Assembly (NCBI GenBank): GCA_001606155.1
Contig: LODT01000039.1
Coordinates: 806,001 to 870,000 of the forward strand
DNA: 64,000 nt
Reading direction: 5' to 3'
Source: Tieghemostelium lacteum
Taxonomy: Eukaryota > Evosea > Eumycetozoa > Dictyosteliales > Raperosteliaceae
Shown: positions 24,578-35,717 of the stretch, one piece after another
Position numbering within the stretch: the first letter of the stretch is position 1
Layout of the letters: every line of letters begins with the position of its first letter
Notes under the pieces: generated by a model
Told to the model about the DNA's origin: nothing
The model's database searches: none
What the model saw: the letters and a program-made list of their open reading frames with translations, nothing else
Translations under genes and position numbers: made by a program

Positions 24578-25001
24578 ATTTTAGTACTATACTATTTTGA
24601 CCAATTCAGATTCCTGTTCAATCTTTTTTTTGTTGATATTGGTTGCAGTATATAAATTACTGGTACATGAGAGCTAATATTCAAAGTCGTTAACTTTTTA
24701 CTTTGTGATGCAAGTTTCAAAAAAAAAAAAAAATCGAATAAATACAAATTATATGTACATAAATAAAATTAGAGATTATGGAAATATTTAAATGCGTTGT
24801 CGAAAATTCCAATGACTTCTTTTTTTTAAAACCATCACAAAAAAATCAAAACTTTTTCATATCAATCGTTAGAAAAATTGAAAATGGAAAGAGATATTTG
24901 ATTCCATCTCCCAAATTTAACTTTGGTGACGGAATAAAATCATTAATTTTATATAAATAGATGAAATTGATTTTTGGATTATATATTTTCAAAATTAAAG
25001 A
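24578..25001 (+). other. Intergenic spacer between array copies 3 and 4
   Basis: 424 nt of AT-rich DNA containing an A13 run near 24720 and a frame of 60 codons at 24778-24960 with biased Lys/Phe/Asn composition. That frame has no recognisable domain or paralogue here and is not accepted as a gene. It most likely holds the 3' UTR of copy 3 and the promoter of copy 4. Confidence 0.4.
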
Positions 25002-28000
25002 ATGAATACATCATCACAAGTATTACTTGTATTGATTTTAGGGATAATTGTTGCTTTTAGTGGGAAGACTAAGGCATCTATAACTATAGACGGTGTATCA
25101 TTGGTAAATGTAGAGTTATCTAGTAATAATATAAGCTGGGTTACACCATATACACCATCAGTTACATTTCTGTTGGAGTTTGAATTGGAGAATGGTATTG
25201 AATTGAGTGGTGGTCAAATTAACTTTCCTTCACCTATACCAACTACTATTAATGTTGCTTGGAATCAAATGAACATTTGGCCACAGTATTATGTTAGTAC
25301 ACATTACACACAATCTCTGACTGGTAGTTTTAATATATCTGTTTGTGTGCCTCTAGACCTAGTAAATACATGTAATATTAAAGTTGGACAATCATCAGTT
25401 CAGTGTGTATATGATGTTCAAATTAAACGTGTAAATGATGAAATTTCAGTATTTACATATAGTCAAATGGTTAAAGAGTTTCCAAATAGTGCTCCGCTAC
25501 AAGTCAATCAAAATACCAAAGCACCATCTGTAAATGATTTCCAAGTTACTGTTCATCCTGAAGGTCCTTTAGTATCATTTGCTTTTAATCTAGAGTATTT
25601 TGGTAGAGGTTTAAGTGAGCTTCAATTAACTCTTGGAGGCAGTTCGAAAATTCCAATACAAATGGTATTAAACTACTTTACTACCAATAATGGTTACATT
25701 TATCTAGAGTATCTATTCCAACCTGCTACTACTGGATATTCATATACTATTCAGGGTATATCAGTAACTGACTTGGATGGTAATGTATTGAGTCTAACTC
25801 AAAGCCAGATACAAAATCTCTTTGGTGTCTCGTCATTTCAACTACCAAAAGATTCTGTAAATTCTAAATTGTTTACCTACCAAAACGACCCAAATAATCC
25901 AGTGTCTGCTCAAGGTACTCAATGGACAAGTTTGCTATCTAATGTCTATCTTCAGACCCCATTATCATCATTGACATGTACAACTTTAAATGGATATTGT
26001 GCAACACTTTATAAAAACTCTACTTGGGTTCAAGTGTACAATTACATTTTACCCAACTATGCAACTGCTAAAAACAACCAAGCTACATTCATGGCAACCA
26101 CTGTTGATACACAAACTACTGGAATGGTTAGTTATGCATACCAAAATACCAAAACCCCACCAACCATCTATAATAATGCAACTTACTCTGTTTCAACCAT
26201 TGACCAATTAGATCCATTTTATGTTGAGATTAATGTATCCATTTCCTTATCTGATTCCGTTTTAAATAACATTCAGTTGCAAATTGGGTATGATATCATC
26301 ATCCTCTCACCTAGCAACATTTTCAAAGGTAACCCAGGTGGTGTCTGTAACCTCGGTACTACATTCCTAATGGACTCTACTATTGACCTTCTAGACCAGT
26401 ACACAGTTGTAATTCAAGATATGAAAAATCAAGAAAATGAAAATCTTCATTTCAACGGTCCCCCAACAACATCAAGAATTCAAATTGCTGATCGTACCTA
26501 TGATCTCTTGTTCTTCTCCACTGTCTTCAATCTGTCATCTAGTGACTCTATATTTTCAACAATTCCAGTAATGATAAATACCTACAGTAACCATAGTGAT
26601 AATCTAAATTCCAACCTATTCTTTTCATGGCCTAATGTAGAAGATGATTTAGATGTATATAATCTACAATCATCAACTACTGACTATTCTGATATAAATA
26701 CATTTTTCATTAATGACAATGGATATGAAACACAGTATCAATCATATTGGACTGTGTATAATCAGTTTAGTGCATTCCAACAAAATGGTGATTTTACATT
26801 AACAATTTCTCTAAAAGGTTCCAATTTCACAAATAGTGGTAACTATCCTCTGACATCTGTTTGTTTTAGTGTTATACAACCACCTTTCCAACCAACACTG
26901 TTATCTCAAGTAACAATGTCTCCATCTAATATCATTGTATCCAATCAAACATCTTCAATTCAAGTTACAATTCAAACTAAAGGTAGTATAGTAAACCAAC
27001 TTGAACTAATCCAATTTGTATCAAATTCTCAGAATCAATATCTAAACACTACTCTATCTACATGTCAACTACAAAGTTATTCATCTGACACTCTAATCTC
27101 TGATATTACATGTACAATCCCAGTTTCAAATCTACCAACTCAGACTATATTCTTTAATCTCCAAGCTGTTATTCAAGGACAACCAGTGTATATTCCAAAT
27201 GTCCAACTTCAAGAATCTGGATTCCCCTCTTATATCCAAATCACAGGACCTGAAGATAATGGACTAGTACCAAATATCACTCAATTCTCAACTACATTCA
27301 ACTCACAAACTAATACCATCTCTATTCAATATAATATTGAGAATGAATGTAACTTTGTAGCTCCTGGTACACCAGTAAATTTCACATTATTCAGTAGAGA
27401 TTCAGTCACCCACTATCTAACACCATTCACAACATCATATAATGAAATATTTATCACTAAATCATCATTCAGTGGTTCATTTGATATCAATCTCTGTGAA
27501 TTAGATGGATTTAACTATAGTTTCCAAAATATAGGTATATTTATATCTATCAATAGTACCATTGCTGGAACTCAATATCAATTCCCTTATGAATATTTAG
27601 TTGAAATGGATCCAAATCAACAGAATTTCCCAACTAATAATGCAGTTTGTGATTTCTCAGGACCTAGATTAGTAAACACTGGTGTACTAAATCAACAATC
27701 AGTTTACAATACTGAGAGTAATAGTATTAATATTACAGTCTACTATGATATTACTGATGACTTATCTGGATTTAGTTCACTTGAAGGTTATGTAAGATTA
27801 GTTGGCCAAGATGTTGCGGTTGATGGTTTCTATTTCCAAGAATTTACAATTGATTCACAAAACCTTATTAGCGGAAACCTTAGAAATGGTAGATACTATT
27901 TCAATTTCACTTTACCACAATACACTAACGGTACATACCAATTTAGTGTCAATTCTATTACTGACAATATTGGAAACCAAAGAAATTATACATTCCAAAA

Positions 28001-28394
28001 CATTAAATTAATTACAAAGACACCAACTCAAATTAACACCTATTCCTATTACCCTAATCCTAATAACCCATTCATTAATACATTGGTTGTTGACAATAGT
28101 ACCAATACCATTCTCATTACAACTGAAGGATATTCAACCATGGTTTATATGTTACCTATTGGTGCTGGTGTATCTGGTAAAGTTTATGCTACCCAACTCA
28201 AAAACAATACCTATAGCATTTACTATAACCCACCAAATGTCAATAGTGGTACTTATTATTTTGCAATTTGTCTAGTATCCAATTCACTCAATACTGTATG
28301 TACATCTCAGTTAGATCTTGTTGCAAATTCATTGCCAAATTCCATTACTGTTAAAAATAATAATTATGTCCCACCTCCAACTCAAAATCCATAA
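25002..28394 (+). CDS. Secreted ComC-type Ig-like glycoprotein, array copy 4, intronless
   Basis: One uninterrupted frame of 1,130 aa. Signal peptide MNTSSQVLLVLILGIIVAFS. Landmarks with approximate residues: ICVPLDL-type Cys block (~115-145), VHPEGPLVSF (~185), DQLDPFYVEIN (~404), QPTLLSQVTMSPSN (~630), TCTIPVSNLPTQTI (~704), GPEDNGLVPNITQFS (~749), CDFSGPRLVNTGVL (~883), YDITDDLSGF (~910), NFTLPQYTNGTYQF (~968), VNSGTYYFAICL (~1080). It ends NNYVPPPTQNP without an anchor. At the site where the other four copies carry a phase-1 intron, this copy reads AYQNTKTPP continuously and without extra or missing bases. This is the best model of the ancestral protein and confirms the splice joins in its neighbours. 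Probably secreted; role unknown. Confidence 0.9.
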   Translation: MNTSSQVLLVLILGIIVAFSGKTKASITIDGVSLVNVELSSNNISWVTPYTPSVTFLLEFELENGIELSGGQINFPSPIPTTINVAWNQMNIWPQYYVSTHYTQSLTGSFNISVCVPLDLVNTCNIKVGQSSVQCVYDVQIKRVNDEISVFTYSQMVKEFPNSAPLQVNQNTKAPSVNDFQVTVHPEGPLVSFAFNLEYFGRGLSELQLTLGGSSKIPIQMVLNYFTTNNGYIYLEYLFQPATTGYSYTIQGISVTDLDGNVLSLTQSQIQNLFGVSSFQLPKDSVNSKLFTYQNDPNNPVSAQGTQWTSLLSNVYLQTPLSSLTCTTLNGYCATLYKNSTWVQVYNYILPNYATAKNNQATFMATTVDTQTTGMVSYAYQNTKTPPTIYNNATYSVSTIDQLDPFYVEINVSISLSDSVLNNIQLQIGYDIIILSPSNIFKGNPGGVCNLGTTFLMDSTIDLLDQYTVVIQDMKNQENENLHFNGPPTTSRIQIADRTYDLLFFSTVFNLSSSDSIFSTIPVMINTYSNHSDNLNSNLFFSWPNVEDDLDVYNLQSSTTDYSDINTFFINDNGYETQYQSYWTVYNQFSAFQQNGDFTLTISLKGSNFTNSGNYPLTSVCFSVIQPPFQPTLLSQVTMSPSNIIVSNQTSSIQVTIQTKGSIVNQLELIQFVSNSQNQYLNTTLSTCQLQSYSSDTLISDITCTIPVSNLPTQTIFFNLQAVIQGQPVYIPNVQLQESGFPSYIQITGPEDNGLVPNITQFSTTFNSQTNTISIQYNIENECNFVAPGTPVNFTLFSRDSVTHYLTPFTTSYNEIFITKSSFSGSFDINLCELDGFNYSFQNIGIFISINSTIAGTQYQFPYEYLVEMDPNQQNFPTNNAVCDFSGPRLVNTGVLNQQSVYNTESNSINITVYYDITDDLSGFSSLEGYVRLVGQDVAVDGFYFQEFTIDSQNLISGNLRNGRYYFNFTLPQYTNGTYQFSVNSITDNIGNQRNYTFQNIKLITKTPTQINTYSYYPNPNNPFINTLVVDNSTNTILITTEGYSTMVYMLPIGAGVSGKVYATQLKNNTYSIYYNPPNVNSGTYYFAICLVSNSLNTVCTSQLDLVANSLPNSITVKNNNYVPPPTQNP

Positions 28395-28576
28395 ATAAAT
28401 ATTCAATTAAATTGTTATTACCTATTTTTAGTAATTCAAAATCGATTGAACAGAATTAATTGATAGAAGAAACAATATTCCAATTACTTTTCAGATATCT
28501 TTTTTTTTTACTAATTTTTTTGATCTTATAAAAATATCTATGATGTAGATTTTAACAATCCCCTTTCATTTGTTAA

Positions 28577-31500
28577 ATGTGCCAGATGATAAATATGATT
28601 AAATATTTTATATTATTAATACTAATTATACCATTTATTATTGTAAATGGTCAAATAACCAATAATGATATAACATTGAATAGTATTAGTTTATCAAGTA
28701 ATAATATTAGCATAACTAGTACTTTTACGCAATCTATAACATTTATATTCAGTTTAAGCGTTAGTAATAGTATATCTATAACTGAAGGTTTTTTGGTATT
28801 CCCTGGAAATATACCTACTGATATTCAATGGGATCAAACTAACCAAATCAGTGGTGATGTACCTTTATCTGGAACTTTTGAAATACAAGTATGTGTACCA
28901 ATGAATACTATATCAGGGTGTGGAATAAACAGTGGAGTTCAGTCTATTACATGTGAATATTCCATTAGAATAAATCATTCTGATCAGAAAAGTTATTCAA
29001 GTTTCTTGTATAACCAAATCACCAAATCATTCCAAAATGCTTTCATGTCAGTATACCAAAATACCAAAGCACCAGTAGTCAGTGAATTTCAAGTAACTGT
29101 ACATCCCAAAGGTCCACTAGTTTCATTTCAATTGTCAGTTGAGTATTTTGGTATTGGTCTAGGTGAAATACAAATCAATTACTCCAATGATAAACATCAA
29201 CCATTCTTCCTAATACAAACCAATTTTAATAGTAACAATGGTTACTATTATTTAGAGTCAATACTTCAACCTGAGGTCACTGGCTATCTCTACAGAATTA
29301 CATCCATTTTTGTATTAGATACAGAAGATAATAGTATAACTCTATTACCTGGTGAATTTGGTGTTAGTTCTTTCCAGTTACCTATGAGTGATGAACCTAT
29401 TCTACCAAATCTATTCTCATTTACAACTGATAAAAATAACCCTTATGTTGCCCAAGGCAACCAATATACATTTTTCAAGGCATACATGAATCTGGTAAGT
29501 CCCTATCTACCAGTTATTTGTATGCCATCTATATTAAGTATATGTGCTGTACATTATATAAACTCAACCAATGTAGAAATATCAGCTCAAGTACTACCAA
29601 ATTTTATTGGCAACATGGGTATTAATATTGACTTTATATCCTTAAACTCTTATTCTATAACTGTTGGTAAAATTGAAGCAACTTATTACAGTAGGTACCA
29701 ATTCTATTACTCTATTTACCCAATAATTACTAATATTATTTAATTATTTTAAAATAGATGGTAGACAATTCCCAGAAATAATAAGTTCTTCATTCTCAAT
29801 TCCTGAAATTAATCAGTTGGAGCCCTTCTTTGTTGAAGTTAATTTTACAGTTACTTTAACAGATGCCATACTATCCCAGGTTTACTTTTCAGCACCTAAT
29901 CAGGTAATATTCATGGCCAATAATATTCAAAGTGGAAACCAAAATCTAACTGCATGTATAGTTGGAGGATCATTCCTTTTTGATTCTTCTCAATCTACAT
30001 TGTCAACAGTAGAACTCAGTATTGTAGATACTAAAGCTGAGTTAATGTATTACCCATTCTTTCAAGGTCCAGTAACTACAATGAGAAAGGTAATTTCTGA
30101 TATGACATTTACAATTGACTATCAAAATACTGTATTTGATTTATCAAATGCTACATTTGCTCAGATACCAATTACTATAACAACCAGTACCAATCACAGT
30201 GATAATATAGTGCAGAGTTCTTTTGTAATGGTTGGTAGTAATATACCACTAATCTCAGGTATGACAAATTACAGTAGTATTCAAAGTCAAATAGTTAAGA
30301 GTAATGGTATTGAAACTGTATATCAAACCTATGCACTTATTCAGAGTGCTTTGGCTTCATGGCAAACTACAGGTGACTTTTTATTGACTGTTACATCTGA
30401 GAGTCCTTATATTATTTCTTCAAAAACTATTTCTAAAGTATGCTTCACTATACAACGACCACAATTCCAACCAACTATAATTACATCATTTGAAATGTTA
30501 CCATCAAATATTGTATATTCAAACCAAACATCCAATATAACTCTATCTATTCAAACCAAGGGGTACCCAGTTAACCAACTCCAGTTGATTCAGTATTTGG
30601 ATGAGGTTCAAAACCAAAATCTAAATAATATACTGTCCACTTGTGTAGTATTAGGTTATGACTTTAGCACACTGATTACTGATATACAATGTACCATTCC
30701 AGTTGCCAATATACCCAGTCAGACTATACTATTCTATATTGACGCAATAATCCAAGGACAACCAATAATCATTCCAAATGTTCAACTTCAAGAATCTGGG
30801 CTCTCATCGTATATTGAAATCATTGGACCTCTAGATAATGGGCTAGTACCAAATGTAACTCAATTCTCAACTACATTCAACTCAACATCCAATACCATCT
30901 CTATTCAATATAATATTGAGAATGAATGTAACTTTGTAGCTCCTGATACACCAGTAGAATTTACAATATTTAGTAAATTAATTGCTACTACTGCCTATGG
31001 TACTGAAACTCAAATTTCCATTACACAGAACTCATTCAGTGGTTCATTTGATATTAATCTCTGTGAATTGGATGGTTTTGATTTTAGTTATTCAGTGATT
31101 GGAATTTACATCTCTATTCCAAGTACCATTGCTGGAACTCAATATCAATTCCCTTATGAATATTTAGCTGAAATGGATCCAAATCAACAGAATTTCCCAA
31201 CTAATAACGCAGTTTGTGATTTCTCAGGACCTAGATTAGTAGATACTGGTATTGTATATCCATTATCAATATATGATACTTCAAATCAAAGTATCAATAT
31301 TACCATTTACTTTGATATCACTGATGATCTATCTGGATTCAGTATACTCTATGGATACATTAGATTAATTGGATTGGATAATGGAGTAAATGGATTCTAT
31401 AATCAAGAATTAATCATTGGTTCTGGTGATATAGGTAGTGGAAATCTTAGAAATGGTAGATACTATTTCAATTTTAAACTACCACAATACACAAATGGTA

Positions 31501-31937
31501 CCTACCAATTTGGAGTTACAAAAATATTTGATATTATTGGGAACATGAGAGAATATACCTATCAAAATATACAATTAATCTCATCAGAACCACCACAGGT
31601 TAATGTATATTCTGATTATCCAGATCCCAATTTACCTTCATTAGTAAATGTTGTAGTAAATGGAACTAGTTTTAATATTACAACTAAAGGTGGTGTATCA
31701 TCAGTTTATTTACTACCATCAGGCCCTGGTCTACCAACATTAGTCTATGCTCAGCAATTATCAGTATTCCAATATGTTATCACTTTGAATGAGAATCAGG
31801 TTAATAGTGGTACTTATAATTTTGGTGTTTGTATTAATACTCTTTCACTTACTTCTATTTGTTACTCATCATTGGATTTGGAAGCAATGTCTATTCCAAA
31901 TTCATTTGAAATCTTTAATAATGGTTATTTTAATTAA
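28577..31937 (+). CDS. Secreted ComC-type Ig-like glycoprotein, array copy 5
   Basis: Exon 1 28577-29690, intron 29691-29757 (gtaggt...aatag, 67 nt, phase 1), exon 2 29758-31937; predicted 1,097 aa. The join gives ATYY|NGRQFPEIISSSFS. Three ATGs lie close together at the start (28577, 28586, 28595); any of them yields a signal peptide (IKYFILLILIIPFIIVNG). Landmarks: VCVPMNTISGCGINSG, VHPKGPLVSF, QLEPFFVEVN, QPTIITSFEMLPSN, QCTIPVANIPSQTI, GPLDNGLVPNVTQFS (ED replaced by LD), CDFSGPRLVDTGIV, FDITDDLSGF, LPQYTNGTYQF and VNSGTYNFGVCI. No proline tail and no membrane anchor. It is the last array member and ends only 36 nt from the convergent beta-solenoid gene, so the two 3' UTRs must overlap. 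Confidence 0.85.
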
Positions 31938-31973
31938 AATTATAAATAGAGAGTAGATGAGTAGTTTTTTTAT

Positions 31974-34900
31974 TTAAATAAATAATGTAATAGCTATTAA
32001 AGATACAGAAAGAATCAAATTTACAAATACAGTAGATGAACTAGAATCTTCTTCAACTGTTTTTGAACTCTTGAGATTTGATGGTTGATAAATCAAGTTA
32101 TATGTAGAAGAGGTGTTTTGGAGTTGGAATTCTCTAGATTCTGTTGAATCTGATAGAGATAGTTGACCTTCACAAAATGATGATCTGAGTATTGGAATCT
32201 TATCACCAACTTTCAAATCAGAAAGGGAGGTATTAATTCTCTTGACTTCAACAGTTCCTGATAGATAGGCTCTAGCAGAACATTGTACTTGGTTATGATT
32301 TGCTTTTGTTGCAATGCCAATATTCAATATACTGCTTTCCAATAAACGGAAATCACCAACAACATCAAATACACCATCTACAATACCACCACATGTACAT
32401 GAAGATTGTGTAATAAGTTTACCTAAACCTTCTAATCTACCTTGTGACATGTTAATAGTGTACGCAATCAATTGAGCACCTTTACTAAGAACACATCTAG
32501 ATTCTGATGTTGTTTGACTGATAAGTGAACGTGATACATTTACAATAGAATTTACTAGAAGATGACCTGAATTTCTTAGGCCACTGAAACAAAGTACAGG
32601 TGCATTAATTTCCAAAGATGATTCTGGTTTAATGCCAATACCTCCAGTAAGGGTAGAAGTTAGACCAGATAATTGACAACTACCAGCTTGAATCCAGAGG
32701 TTATTGGTACCATCATCAGTTGATGGGTTATTAATATTCATACTATCAATGGTAGATTTATCATAGATTGATTGAATACCTTGCAAGAAATGACAGTTAC
32801 CAACCGATACAATATTTGATCCCAATTCAAGTATTACTTTACCACTAATAAGTGAATTTCCACCTAATAGAATATCACTGGTTAACAAGTGAATTGTAGA
32901 TGGAGCAGTAGTTATTAAACCTCCATTCAATTCGATATAGGATTGTGCTTCTAAATTTATATTACAAGTACTTTGACATCTGAGGGGAGAGTTTACAGAA
33001 CTATTTCCTTTGATGATTACTGAGATTATACCATCTAGGGTACTATCAATAACCAATGGGAAAGAAGGACTTAGTACAAATATACCATCTAGTAAATTGA
33101 TATTAGCATTGATATTCAATTGACCATTACCAGTTACTGATAATAGGTTATTAAATGTACTGTTGGCATTAATGTTAATGAGAGCATTCTCAAATGTACA
33201 TTTGGAGAGAGGAGCAATTTCTATACCACCATTTAGATCAACTTCACCAGAAAGATAAATGTCACCATCAACTTGTAAGAATGTGTCAATTATTGATTTA
33301 TCACTACCATCAGTACCAAATACTGATAAACTACCTAGAGTTTCAATGTAAATACTACTGTTTTTGTCACATAGTATATTGTGATTTAGAATCACATCAA
33401 CTGCTGATTTAATTTGTAAATTAGCATTTACTAAGGTAATATGTCCAAATTGATCTAAAGTACCCTGAAGAATACATTTTTGGCAGTCATTGAAAATTAG
33501 TGATGGATAGGAAGTTACATCGACTGCAATCACAGTGAGATCTTCTAATAGAGTATTCCCATGGAAAATAACTGAAGAATCACCTGATAGTTGCAATGAT
33601 TTAATAAGGTCAGTTGATGTTTGAATAATCAATTGAGCAGAGTTTTCTAAAAAGATTTTAGAAGTGTTGGAACTTTGAATCAAGTGCAATAATGTACATT
33701 TTGAACCTTCAAGTAGATTAAGAATGCTGTCACCCTGTAGATCTAGATTAATCTTTAAGAGTGAATCTGAACCACCTAAATTCAATTTACCAATTGTAGT
33801 AGAGATCTTTAGAATGGATTTTGGATAGCAGTTTAAGTTACCTAGAACAGATATAGTACCTTGAATATCAAGAGTAGCATTATCAAATACAACAATATCA
33901 GAGGATATAGTTGGTTGAAGCTCACTTGGGAATATACAATTACCACCAGAGAGAATTTGAATGACACTACCCAATTGAGATGAAATATCACCTAGGAATC
34001 TAATCTTTTGACCATTGGCAATTTGTAAGAGAGCTGTACTATCTAAACTTATTGGTGAGAATAAGTCAATGAGTATAGTACTTTGCAAAATCAATTTAGA
34101 ATCAGTTTGTAACTCAATGAGTGAATCAGCTACGGTATTTAATAGGGAAGTTAGAGTCAATTGACCATTGTTTATAACCAATTTAGAGATACTATCAATG
34201 TTTAATGGACATTGGATTAATGAGATTCCAGATACATTTAGAATGGCACTGGCTTTAATATAGATTTTTGAGGTTGAGTCTAAAGCAGTTTTAATACCAC
34301 CTAGTAGATTGACAATTGGACCTTCAATATTTAGTATTGTTTTACTACCTAGTGTCAAAAGATTATTAAAAGTACAATCAGTGGAACCTAAAAGATTAAT
34401 AGTTGCCAAAGATGCTACAAAAGTTGAGTTTTCAATACACTGAATACCATTTGATATAGTAGTAGTACCTGATGATACAATTACCTGTGCATTACCTTTA
34501 ACAGTAACCAAAGCATCAATATTTGAAATACCAGTAATCTTCAATATACCACCACTAATAACAGGTATAATTTCAGTGGTTGACGGAATCTGAAGTGATA
34601 GAATTTCCAAAGTTCCAGATAAAACTTTAAAACCACCATATACATTAGCAACACCATCAATTATCATAGAGCCACCATCAATTACCAAATTACCATAGAC
34701 ATTTATTAGATTACTAATACGACAATTGGAAGAACAAGTAAGAGTTGCACCTTCACCTACTGTAACTTGTGATATTACATTCAAAGCAGCACCTGCTTGT
34801 ACCAATAGAGATCCTGAACTAATGTTCAAGTTTCTGATACTTAGTGACTCGGTCAGAGTTATCAATGCTTTAATTGCTGGATTGGAGGTGTAGACAATAA

Positions 34901-35057
34901 CGTCATCCATATCTTTAGGTACACCACTACCAAATAACTGTTTGAACCCACATCCAATATTTTTACATTTATCAGCATTTAAAAGAAAAGTTTCCGATCT
35001 CACCAACTGAATTGAGATTATTGTAACCAGTACAATTATTAATAATTGATTTTTCAT
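31974..35057 (-). CDS. Beta-solenoid-like GPI-anchored surface protein
   Basis: Single-exon gene, 1,027 aa. It has a signal peptide (MKNQLLIIVLVTIISIQLV) and a hydrophobic C terminus (FVNLILSVSLIAITLFI) preceded by a Ser-rich stretch (EEDSSSS), as expected for a GPI-anchor signal. Almost the whole body is an irregular repeat of short alternating hydrophobic strands, such as LNVYGNLVIDGGSMIIDG-like units (INVYGNLVIDGG, LQGDSILNLLEGS, VTGNGQLNINANIN). This is the pattern of right-handed parallel beta-helix proteins. Cysteines occur mainly in the N-terminal (KCKNIGCGF) and near C-terminal (TQSSCTCGG) parts. A role in adhesion or the extracellular matrix is inferred from architecture. Specific family not recognised. 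It lies tail-to-tail with the secreted Ig-like array. Confidence 0.75.
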   Translation of the reverse strand: MKNQLLIIVLVTIISIQLVRSETFLLNADKCKNIGCGFKQLFGSGVPKDMDDVIVYTSNPAIKALITLTESLSIRNLNISSGSLLVQAGAALNVISQVTVGEGATLTCSSNCRISNLINVYGNLVIDGGSMIIDGVANVYGGFKVLSGTLEILSLQIPSTTEIIPVISGGILKITGISNIDALVTVKGNAQVIVSSGTTTISNGIQCIENSTFVASLATINLLGSTDCTFNNLLTLGSKTILNIEGPIVNLLGGIKTALDSTSKIYIKASAILNVSGISLIQCPLNIDSISKLVINNGQLTLTSLLNTVADSLIELQTDSKLILQSTILIDLFSPISLDSTALLQIANGQKIRFLGDISSQLGSVIQILSGGNCIFPSELQPTISSDIVVFDNATLDIQGTISVLGNLNCYPKSILKISTTIGKLNLGGSDSLLKINLDLQGDSILNLLEGSKCTLLHLIQSSNTSKIFLENSAQLIIQTSTDLIKSLQLSGDSSVIFHGNTLLEDLTVIAVDVTSYPSLIFNDCQKCILQGTLDQFGHITLVNANLQIKSAVDVILNHNILCDKNSSIYIETLGSLSVFGTDGSDKSIIDTFLQVDGDIYLSGEVDLNGGIEIAPLSKCTFENALININANSTFNNLLSVTGNGQLNINANINLLDGIFVLSPSFPLVIDSTLDGIISVIIKGNSSVNSPLRCQSTCNINLEAQSYIELNGGLITTAPSTIHLLTSDILLGGNSLISGKVILELGSNIVSVGNCHFLQGIQSIYDKSTIDSMNINNPSTDDGTNNLWIQAGSCQLSGLTSTLTGGIGIKPESSLEINAPVLCFSGLRNSGHLLVNSIVNVSRSLISQTTSESRCVLSKGAQLIAYTINMSQGRLEGLGKLITQSSCTCGGIVDGVFDVVGDFRLLESSILNIGIATKANHNQVQCSARAYLSGTVEVKRINTSLSDLKVGDKIPILRSSFCEGQLSLSDSTESREFQLQNTSSTYNLIYQPSNLKSSKTVEEDSSSSTVFVNLILSVSLIAITLFI

Positions 35058-35717
35058 TATAATAATTTAATTTTATAATAAAATTTAGAAAATAATTATA
35101 ATAATATGGTATATATATGTGTTGTTATTAATTAGTAAATAAATAAATAAATAAATAAAGTGTTTTTGATAATAATTTAAAATATTTACAATTGTATTTA
35201 TACTCTGTCACTTTATCAAAAATTGTTTGAATTTGATTAATGTGAAAATCATTTACAGATACTAGTATCTATAAAAGTTAGTGAGTGGAAAAATTCTACC
35301 GTTTATTCTTCACTTCATTACCTCTTTAGTTTACTAACATTTTATATATTTAAAACTAAAAAGTGTGGTGAGTGTGTTTGTGTGTTGTGTTTTTGATTAT
35401 TTCTTTTTTTATATATCTCAGAATCACATATAAACACTATGTATGCACACTCTTTTTCTCTATTTTTAAATTTTATATCTATAGATATGATATTAAATGC
35501 ATTGTTAAGTTTGAAACAATTTTAATGAATTTATGTTTTATAACTGATTGTGGAAAACTGTTATTTCCAATTAGAATTTAGAATCTATCAATTATATCTA
35601 TTAATGATATTAAAGAGAATCTTCTGATTTCTTTTTTAAAATCAATCTATTGAATGAAATAATCAAAACCTATTTTAACAAAAAAAAAAAAAACAAGTTT
35701 TTATTTAGAAACAATTA
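35058..35717. promoter_or_regulatory. Divergent intergenic region, AT-rich
   Basis: 660 nt separate the starts of the beta-solenoid gene (minus) and the PIH1 gene (plus). It holds a (TAAA)n tract at about 35135-35159, GT-rich stretches (e.g. gtgtgtttgtgtgttgtg near 35370) of the kind often found in dictyostelid promoters, and an A13 run before 35700. A 69-codon frame at 35372-35581 has strong Phe/Ile/Tyr bias and looks like chance. I see no RNA gene. Confidence 0.45.

Noticed and set aside
24778-24960. 60-codon frame between array copies 3 and 4
   Set aside because: No similarity to the array proteins or known domains; Lys/Phe/Asn bias fits AT-rich intergenic DNA.
35372-35581. 69-codon frame in the divergent promoter region
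   Set aside because: Composed of Phe, Ile, Tyr and Cys from AT- and GT-rich DNA; no gene-like features.
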